Origin: Spirometra erinaceieuropaei
Taxonomy: Eukaryota; Platyhelminthes; Cestoda; Diphyllobothriidea; Diphyllobothriidae
Assembly (NCBI GenBank): GCA_902702965.1
Contig: CACRXP010000170.1
Span: 280,755 to 344,754 of the forward strand
Reading direction: 5' to 3'
Length of the DNA stretch: 64,000 bases
Of the stretch, positions 56,924 through 64,000 are shown one piece after another. Position numbers and translations under genes: made by a program. The notes under the pieces are model-generated. The model worked only from the letters and a program-made list of their open reading frames with translations, was not told the origin of the DNA and searched no databases. Within the stretch, counting starts at the first letter, position 1; each line of letters opens with the position of its first letter.

Positions 56924-57142
56924 TCAGGGATTTCGCGATTTCTCCTGGTAGTTGTTTCTTTCTGCAAGACGTTTCAGTACTTTATCGATAGATGAAATTT
57001 GTGCTTTGGTAGGGTCAATGTTGAGGGGCATATAAGTTGACGTATCTTCTAACAACGATCGCATTTTGTTATTGTAGTCTGCTTTGTTTAAAATTGCCGT
57101 TGAGCCTCCTTTGCCAACGAAATTATGCAGCACTCGCGACAT
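56924..57142 (-). pseudogene. PLE-E N-terminal fragment
   Basis: GKGGSTAILNKADYNNKMRS, LLEDTSTYMPLNIDPT and KVLKRLAERN match the PLE box that precedes RT (KADKGG.VVI....Y..KM..LL.D..TY..L..DPT). A frameshift separates it from the RT frame. Confidence 0.8.
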
Positions 57143-57150
57143 AGGTACTA

Positions 57151-57612
57151 GCTAATAGTTGAGACACGTGTTTCACCGATATTCTGCCGATGCGGGAAGC
57201 AGCTGCGAGAGGTTCGGTCCCTCAGTGGGTACTCTAACGTTATCTATGCGGTTTCTGGTATATGAATTCCAGGGACTAATAAAGCGAATAGTTTCATAAA
57301 TTGTTAAATATGGGACATGGAGTTAAGTCTTCGAGACATGACATTTTAGGGTCAGACGTGAAATTTCAACGAGCGCTGAGGGACCCACTGAGGAGCCGAG
57401 TGCATCGCCGCTGTATCACGCAGCGGCAGAATATTGGTGAAACACGTGTCCGGGCTTATTTCTACTGCCCATCTCGTACATTTGCCATTATGTAGTTATT
57501 TAACAGTAGTTGACTGCCATTGACTCAAATTTTCATTAAAAGTTCAGATCTTACCCTAAAATGTCATGTCCCGAAGACTGAACTCTATGTCCGGCACTGA
57601 ATAATTTATGAA
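57151..57612. repeat. Nested inverted-repeat cluster
   Basis: Two inverted-repeat pairs interlock. Arm 57170-57245 (GACACGTGTTTCACCGATAT) pairs with 57375-57455. Arm 57291-57370 (TTCATAAATTGTTAAATATG; CGAGACATGACATTTTAGGG) pairs with 57533-57612. No coding content. It could be a PLE terminus or a separate foldback element. Confidence 0.7.
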
Positions 57613-57641
57613 GTTATTCGCTTGATATATGCATACATATA

Positions 57642-57953
57642 TGGCATTACTGACAAAGACAAAGGAGACCGGAGTGTCCATTTCTGGCCTATTAGTTGTC
57701 GTCAGCCCGTCATACCCAACCCCCACGTGTGGATCACCTGGGGCTCGAACTCGTGACCTGTTAGTTAGATGTCCAACACCTCTAACCACCGGACCACGGC
57801 CCGTTGTCCTGTCGGTAGCCATCGGCGAATATACGATGGTATATAGGTCGGGAGTTCGAGCCTCGGATGATCCACATTTCGGGGTTGGGTATGACTGACT
57901 GACGACGGCTAATAAGTCAGAAATGGCCATCCCAGTCTCCCTTGTCTTTGTCC
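57642..57953. mobile_element. Two SINEs in inverted orientation
   Basis: 57642-57838 is a minus copy (head near 57750-57800). 57846-57953 is a plus copy starting within the B-box (GGAGTTCGAGCC) and ending in the full tail. Their bodies form an inverted repeat. Confidence 0.8.
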
Positions 57954-58540
57954 GAATGCCTGTAGATGGAGTGAGCATCGAAGAACCACGCCTCGAGAGT
58001 AAGCCGTTTTGCTTCTATGTTGCCCTGACCTAAGATGGTAGCTCGCCGGAGATCGAAAGTACGCCCAGTTACTCCAACTTGTGCTTCTAATTGAGAATTT
58101 GGGTCTAATCTCCGATTACGCCTTGTAATCGAGTCTGCAATTTCCGCCCGGTTTCTCCCACATAGCTGCAGTCAACCTCAGTGCAATTTATTTTGTAGAT
58201 GACTGCTGAGTTTTCAGAGAGTGGCAATGGGTCATTAGGTTGCATCAGACGGCGTCGAATTGTTGCCTGATTCGATGGACTATGCCTACTCTGGCGGGTT
58301 GTAATAGTCAAGATACCGCTTCAGAGACCCCTTTAGCGTATGGAATGACCTTCCACATTTCGGGTTGCTGCTCATTTGGTCGTCGTCTGTGTGCCCGACG
58401 TCGGCTTCTCTCGACGAAATGTCTGAGATAACCATTGGTTGTTTGTCTGTATTGCTTGCTTCTGTCCAAAACTTCCGAACCCGAATGTTATAAACGCGGT
58501 TCGTAGGAGTTTTGTTCATCATGCATCCCCTAGTCAATGC
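57954..58540 (-). pseudogene. PLE family C fragment (GIY-YIG)
   Basis: The minus strand contains linker sequence (CGRSFHTLKGSLKRYL), AVIYKINCTEVDCSYVGETG then RKLQTRLQ (GIY-YIG core at about 58130-58200). The tail RRLDPNSQLEAQVGVTGRTF, DLRRATILGQGN and LTLEAWFFDAHSI reaches 57960. Frames change several times. Closest to the copy at 11517-11700. Confidence 0.8.
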
Positions 58541-59124
58541 TCCTAGATATTAACTGTCTGTCAGTCAAATGTGAACCTTGCACGGTTCTCGGACAAGATC
58601 TGTCGCTTAAATTTCTTAAAGAAGTTCAAACATTAAACCTGTCTTATGATTAGATGGCTGTATTAAAAGGAAATTGCGGATCAAAAGATGTTTATATTAA
58701 ATTTCTGATTGATAGTATTATGTTCAGCCAAATACAACGAAGAAAACGTTAATATAGGAAGGATATGATAGCTTTTGTCAAATCCTGGCCGATTCGATAG
58801 GCAGTCATGATTTAGAACAATTTATATTTTGTACAGGTAGCGATTTTTAGTTGTCCCGGCTGGGTTCAAAGGCTGTATAGGCCGGAAATTGTCCTCCATG
58901 TAATTTTCACCATCACTTTCGCCAAAACGCGCAGATCTCAGTATGTTAAGCTAAATTACGGAAATAGAAACGTTCAAAGTAGGCAACTTGGTGAAAATTT
59001 TTTTTAAAAAGGAACTTTTTCCATTTCAGAATTTGACTCTTGCCAACAGACTCCTTTGAAAATACTTCCAGTGATATGCATAAGCAAAGATGTCATTTGA
59101 ATCTGTATCGAAAACATTCTCCAG
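58541..59124. other. No recognisable gene
   Basis: Nothing recognised. Confidence 0.35.
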
Positions 59125-59545
59125 GTGCAGTCAGATGTGGTTATGTAGCCGCACCTTAGGTAAACAAACACCAGACACTCTGTAATACGGGATTGGCGGT
59201 AATAGGGGGTTTTTACCGGTGAGAGCGGGGAACGCACAGGCGACGAGGTCAAGTAGTTGTGTGCAGAAAAATAGCTATTGGGAATGGGCGGTTAAGTATT
59301 TGAGAAACAGTTGCGCTAACCCCAAATCCTAAATCTAGCCCTTAACCATAACCCCTTATTCTGACTCCTATCACTAAGCCCTAACCCCTTAATCCCATAA
59401 CCCAAACCCCTATCCCCATAACCCTAGTCGCTAATCCTAACTATGAGTCCTAACCGCTGACCCTAACACCAACCTTAACCCTTAAACCCTAACCCTTAAC
59501 GGCAGCCCTAAGCTCTAACCCTGAAAACTCGACTGTACTAAAGCC
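59125..59545. repeat. T2 repeat with CCCTAA-like tract
   Basis: CAGATGTGGTTATGTAGCCG, GGCGGTAATAGGGGGTTTTT and CACAGGCGACGAGGTCAAG lead into degenerate CCCTAAC repeats at 59320-59530. Confidence 0.75.
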
Positions 59546-59819
59546 TTCCCCTTACTGTCCTGGGTTTATATCCCGCCGAGGCTCCGAGTTTTCCACATTT
59601 GGGTCAATATTAATTATTCAAAATCTGCCAAAACAGCTATGAAATACATAGGTCATCACTATGAGGTAATGAGTCACAAAGAAAGAGCGCACGACTTTGT
59701 CATCTATTCATTTCGTTGGTCTTGTAGATCTTAAACATTGTCAGGCTGAACTTGCTATGATTTGGAAGGAGTTTCTGCGTAATCTTAGTCCGTCAACTGG
59801 TAATTTGGTAAAATTAAAG
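59546..59819. other. No recognisable gene
   Basis: Spacer between two T2 copies. Confidence 0.3.
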
Positions 59820-60110
59820 ATCAAATTTGGTTATCTAGCCACACCTGAGGTAAATTAACCCCAGCCGCCTGTAACAGGGATCCGGTGGTAATAGGAGTTT
59901 TTACAGGTCGGGCCGGGGATCGCACAGGCGACGATGTCAAGTAATTGTATGCAAAAAAGCTATCGGGAATGCCTAGTTTTGCATCCAATGGTTGAGGAAT
60001 ATTTGTCCAAACCCCTAACCATAACTCCTAACTCTAGCCCCTAATTTATAACCTCCAACCCTAACCCAAACCCTAACACCAGACCGCAGCCCAAAACCCT
60101 AACCCTGAGA
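59820..60110. repeat. T2 repeat, second local copy
   Basis: TTTGGTTATCTAGCCACACC, GGTGGTAATAGGAGTTTTTA and CACAGGCGACGATGTCAAG, followed by CCCTAAC-like repeats to 60110. Direct orientation relative to 59125. Confidence 0.75.
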
Positions 60111-60629
60111 CACCGAACGCGAAAGTTAGAAGGATATGACAGGCCGTAAGTCAAGAAGAACCATTGGCATTGGGCTGTTTTTGATCGGCTCTGTGAGACT
60201 AGCATTTCAAAGTTCGCGATGTTGTAGTCCCAAAACGATTCGGCTGTTAAATGAATCATACTGATGTGTGTGCTAGAAATTGAAACTCTTTCTACACCAA
60301 CGTGAAACGTTGACGTGTTAAGACATAGACCATGTCTACTTTCGCGCCGTGCGCCAACCAAATCACGCCTTACCGGTGTCGGTCTGCTGGTCGAATTGGT
60401 GTCTCGGCCGCCCACTACGATCGATTGGGAGACTTACCTTTGCTCCAGGAAATGGCTCAGCCAAGAATTGCCAACATCGTAGTTGTCGCTGACTATAAAC
60501 CGAAAGAGGCATTTAATAACGATTTGCGGAGAACCTTGTGTGATTTCCTTGTCGCTACTAGGATTCAGGTTGGCAAACGTAAATATCGGGGTCGATACTC
60601 TGAAGAAAGGGAAGCGCTCACCGCATTGA
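60111..60629. other. No recognisable gene
   Basis: The 104-codon open frame at 60332-60646 (+) runs into a PLE terminus and has no known domain. Confidence 0.35.
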
Positions 60630-61110
60630 GGGAATTGTTTGGCTGACGTTTCGAAGAGCTTGGGCGGCTCTCAACTATCAAAGCGTCTAGTGAATTTAGA
60701 ATAGACAGCCGAATTAGTTTGGCTTGGGCTGATCGATTTTTTTCTTCCATTCGCTGCCATGGCGTACTGGCCGTCGTTTGTAAGTATTGATGGCCTCCTG
60801 TGTTGCGAGTCATCACCTTAATTTGGGTTAGCTATGTTTGTATCCCCTTTGGATAACTTGGTTGGCGCTCCGTGTTTGCTTGGGATTCTTAAGCTCCGTG
60901 TGACCGTCTTGTCCTCGTCACCGCCTGTGTAGTGATGCAGGACTTTATAGGCCGCAAGAAGGTCTAGATGCCTGTTGATGGAGTTGCTATCTGAGTACCA
61001 GGCCTCAAGTGTGAGGCATTCTGTCCTTGAGGTGTCCCGGCTTAAGACAGATGCTCCTTGAAGGTCAAAACTGTGGCCACTTTTTCCGACGTGAGTCGCA
61101 AGCTATTAGG
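60630..61110 (-). pseudogene. PLE family C 3' end with GIY-YIG tail
   Basis: Minus: HVGKSGHSFDLQGASVLSRD, then LTLEAWYSDSNSINRHLDLL and AAYKVL (about 61100-60930). A terminus follows, with TTGATAG, a GAGAGC/GCTCTTC hairpin and GAAACGTC at 60644-60680. It matches the inverted ends of the copy at 9862-12175. Confidence 0.75.
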
Positions 61111-61899
61111 ATTGGTTTTTCGGGGAGGGAGGTTGGTTGATGCAGTTATGGGACGAGTCTTCTACCACTGCTCAGTCGGAAAGCGTTAAGCGAATAAGTA
61201 ACTACCTATCAACTCCGCTGGCCCGGACAGTTTTATAACTACAAATCCCATGTGGAGCATTTGTTGTGGGTTACTCGAACTCTGCGCCGGCTGGGTAACG
61301 CCTACCAGGAATCAATTTGTCCCCCGTTTTCGTCTGCCATATCTACAGAGGGGCTCGTGGGAGGACTGATTTGGAAGGCTGTAACACTGTCGGCATCCGG
61401 CCAGTAAATAACGCGTGCAGTATTCGCCGGGACCTGAACCATTGACAACCACCACCTGTTTCGTGAATTCGGCTGCGACATTTGGTTGTTTACTGATCAC
61501 GCTGCTTGGTGGCGAATCACCGAAGTAGCCTCGCCTGTTCAAATACTCGGTTCTTCAAAGTGTGCTGGGGTTACCATAGATCGTGGGTCGAACTCCCTAC
61601 CAAATGGACAAGGAAGGTTAGGATCAATCTTTGAATCAATCAGAGCGTGGGATTTTTGTTTGGCTCTACCTAAGCCACAGTAATCGACGCGAAATCAGTT
61701 TAAATAACCTGTTGCAAATGTACGATGCTCCAGTTAGGTAAATCCTTTATAGATAAGAGATGACTCTGCGCCCAGAAGATATGCGTCGCTCAAGAGTCTG
61801 CGACTAATGTCCTCGGCGCTCCAATGCACGATAATTCAAAGGGAAAGACGTCTACGGGGAGAGGTTTACCGGGAGGTCTGAATTTTCGTGTAGTTATTT
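61111..61899. other. No recognisable gene
   Basis: Nothing recognised. Confidence 0.35.
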
Positions 61900-63050
61900 C
61901 GTCTACCCAACTTTAAAGACTAGAAAGTCATGCGCACAGCTCCCCTTATATGGTGCACTTTGTTCAGTGCGTGACCCGCCAACGCCGCCTGTGTGGCTGC
62001 ATCCGATCTGCATGTCATCATGATCTGAATCCCGTCCTTCTTCGTCGGCCGCGGCGATGGTTGACGGCCCCGACTGTCCCGCGCCGTGACTGTCCTCCGT
62101 CAAAAATATCCGTAAAACCAGATAGGGGGAAGGCAATTTGATTTGGCCGTTGACAGAACAGTCGATAGACATCCAGACTTCTTGCACCTGCCTTGCCGAA
62201 TGATCACCGCGACTTCCGATCTTGACGGCGTCGAAGTTAAGGATGTGTCTCATTTGCGCGGCCTGAGCTGCTACCTCCGACTTTGGGTCCAACCTTCGCA
62301 CGGACAACTGATGCTCGTGTATTCGTGTTCATAACCGCCGGCCGGTTTTCCGAAGTAGTTGCACATTCCGGAGCTGCAATGAAGTTGATAGACAACGGCC
62401 GACATCACCTGTTTAAGGATAGGGTTCAGTGGCCTCAGCAATTGCCGGCGGATTGTTGAATCAGGTCTGTGAGTTACTCCTATTCCAAGTGGTGCGAGGG
62501 ACTTAGCCACGGCTTCGGAGACTCCCTTCGTGTACGAAATGCCCCGCCATGATTTTGGCTGTCTGTGGTCTTAATTCCGCCTCCTTTGTTGCATTCGGCT
62601 CCGTCCGACGGATGCTCTCGGATAAACGTTGACTCTGAAGAGTTCATGAAGGCGTCTCCATCAGTTTGGCGGCTGCCGTACAGAACTGAGTTTCCACGGC
62701 TTTGTTTGTGTTTCAGTGAGTGGTTGCTGTTGAAACTAAGCATTTGCAGCGTGTTCGTCGCTTTTCTGTAGATGGACTTCACCAGTTTGCCATCCGGTTG
62801 ACGGCAGACGAGAACATCCAAAAATGGAAGTTTGCTCTCCACTTCTTCTTCCATCGTGAACTGTACGTCTGGAAAGATCGAGTCCAGATGTTCTTCTTAC
62901 TAGTTCATTTACTTCTGGTCGATGATTACAAAGGTGTTATCGACGTATCGCGCCCAAAAATTGGGTTCAGACTCCTCGAACAGATGCCTCTCGAGTTTCC
63001 GAAGAGTCATGAATAGAACCCCCGTAAGCTAGCTCGGCGAATGCTGTGTT
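61900..63050 (-). pseudogene. Penelope-like RT / GIY-YIG, family F, degenerate
   Basis: Minus: EPNFWARYVDNTFVIIDQK (about 62915-62975), where the second Asp of YVDD is Asn; FPDVQFTMEEEVESKLPFLD and VLVCRQPDG; KSIYRKATNTLQMLSFNSNH; the linker KSLAPLGIGVTHRPDSTIRR; the GIY-YIG remnant SAVVYQLHCSSGMCNYFGKP; and the tail SVRRLDPKSEVAAQAAQMR. Several frame changes and stops. 5'-truncated inside RT. Confidence 0.8.
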
Positions 63051-63189
63051 GATCTGAATGTGGACTCCTTCGGTCCTGGCTGGCGACGACGTTAAAGGGA
63101 GCAGCTTAAATCGTGAAAGGGAGTGACGAAAGAGGACCGAATTTACGTGACTGAACTGCCCTGGTCATGTCGGATGCATCACACACATG
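63051..63189. other. No recognisable gene
   Basis: Short spacer. Confidence 0.3.
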
Positions 63190-63956
63190 ATAGGTCGGCG
63201 TGCTATCCCATGAACTGTTAACCGGAATTCTGATATGCATTTCCGATCCGAAAAGGCAACTTAAGTAAGGTTGTAACATATATTACCTGCAGTGTAATCC
63301 CAGGATACTTTAGTCAAGTCAGGATGTTGGCTTTCGAACGGGCTTCTTTCTGCCCGTCCGCAAAATCTGAACTTTCTATAAAGGTGGCTCAGTTCAGTTC
63401 AGTTTATTTGAGAGAAATATAGGCATTGAACCTTTGGACTCCTTATTTGTTACAAGGAAGCGAACTATATCAAAAATTTGAAAATGGAAACATCAAACAG
63501 CTACAGAGTTTCTTCAGATTGGCAAAGTTTTCGAAGCCAGACAGATAAACGAATTGTTCCAAGAGTTAAAAACATTAACATTACTAAGTCTGCTGTACAG
63601 TAGTCTGTCTATGGATAGTTGATGCTATCTCAGTTTCTGAGGGAGACGAATTAGATGCCAACATACATTCAACGGACATGAGACAATAATAAAAAAATAC
63701 ATTACTGAAATACAGGCAGTAATATAACAACATTAATAAACTGTTCGAACGGAATGCTAGACGTTGTCGGTCAGGTGGCATTATGACGTTTGGTGGTACA
63801 CTGGTCCAACTTTCGCTTAAAAACCTCGACAGATGTGGACTGAAATATCTCAAGATAATGCAGCATAGTAATTAATGTTTTGATCGCCCCATCTTTTCGA
63901 GGCGGAAACGCATTTCAGAATTTCTGCTAATATTTCATGAGATAGCACATCCACTG
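63190..63956. mobile_element. R1 foldback element interrupted by a LINE 3' end
   Basis: The left arm 63190-63383 (CCCATGAACTGTTAACCGGA) and right end 63885-63956 (CATTTCAGAATTTCTGCTAA, then CACTG) are inverted R1 ends. The middle of R1 is replaced by the insertion at about 63384-63884. Confidence 0.75.
63384..63884 (-). mobile_element. Non-LTR retrotransposon 3' end, 5'-truncated
   Basis: The minus strand ends AATAAACTGAACTGAACTGA, i.e. a polyadenylation-like signal plus a short TGAAC repeat, typical of CR1/Jockey-type LINE ends. Near its other end it can encode FQSTSVEVFKRKLDQC, resembling the C-terminal FK..LD segment of such elements. The rest is 3' untranslated sequence. Confidence 0.55.
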
Positions 63957-64000
63957 CGGTATCTCTTCGCACTGACTTCACCTAAGTATTTTTAGTGTGT

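Larger units (their letters stand above)
55300..57150 (-). mobile_element. Penelope-like retroelement, family E, least decayed of the minus copies
   Basis: It contains an N-terminal box, a full RT, a linker, GIY-YIG and a 3' terminus, all on the minus strand. The 3' terminus at 55300-55390 carries a hammerhead-like core with a strong stem II. The 5' boundary is uncertain; an inverted-repeat cluster follows at 57150-57612. Confidence 0.85.

Noticed and set aside
1..64000. CRISPR arrays, bacterial operons or defence systems
   Set aside because: No regularly spaced short repeats and no prokaryotic gene organisation; all signals are eukaryotic.

Overview
This 64 kb window looks like a piece of a repeat-rich invertebrate nuclear genome, most likely a flatworm (a tapeworm or fluke is my best guess). 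The reasons are the split eukaryotic gene with GT-AG splice signals, the abundance of Penelope-like retroelements (PLEs) with GIY-YIG endonucleases, a tRNA-Arg-derived SINE family, Tc1/mariner relics and degenerate TTAGGG-type repeats. The assignment to flatworms is inference; no rRNA or mitochondrial marker is present. There are no operons, ribosome binding sites or CRISPR arrays.

Host genes: the only convincing host coding sequence is one internal exon of an alpha-carbonic anhydrase at 131-460 (+), with a clean acceptor and donor. I could not find its other exons. Nearly all the rest is transposon-derived or featureless.

PLEs: at least five diverged families are present, called A to E here, plus a degenerate copy F. 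The main copies are A at 17400-19830 (+), C at 9862-12175 (+), B at 3161-4736 (-), D at 40230-41480 (-), E at 55300-57150 (-) and F at 61900-63050 (-). Fragments lie at 8640-8990, 21321-21840, 22605-24238, 28985-29290, 52349-53990, 57954-58540 and 60630-61110. Each better copy has a reverse transcriptase (RT) with an MGSP motif and an xVDD motif, then a GIY-YIG domain, then non-coding termini. In three copies (A, B, C) an inverted copy of the 3' terminus sits at the other end. Many termini carry a hammerhead-ribozyme-like core (CTGANGA, short hairpin, GAAA, short palindrome). All copies are broken by frameshifts or stops.

DNA transposons and foldback elements: R1, an abundant 0.7-1.3 kb element with inverted arms of about 300 bp, begins CAGT and several copies abut TA. 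It is probably a Tc1/mariner-type MITE. A decayed Tc1/mariner transposase at 44560-45210 (-) follows an R1-like end. A second terminal-inverted-repeat element (T1; ends GATCGCAGTTGGTAGCCAG) is filled with degenerate telomere-like TTAGGG repeats. One copy sits inside an R1 element with a 7 bp target duplication.

Other repeats: R3, a GC-rich unit of about 350-400 bp, occurs about ten times. Other features are a 1.8 kb composite block present in inverted orientation at 22.4-24.3 kb and 52.3-54.2 kb, a 667 bp tandem duplication at 6.2-7.5 kb, several shorter tandem duplications, and further telomere-like tracts at 32, 36-38, 42, 59 and 60 kb. The stretch 46.2-51.4 kb is comparatively repeat-poor and AT-rich.
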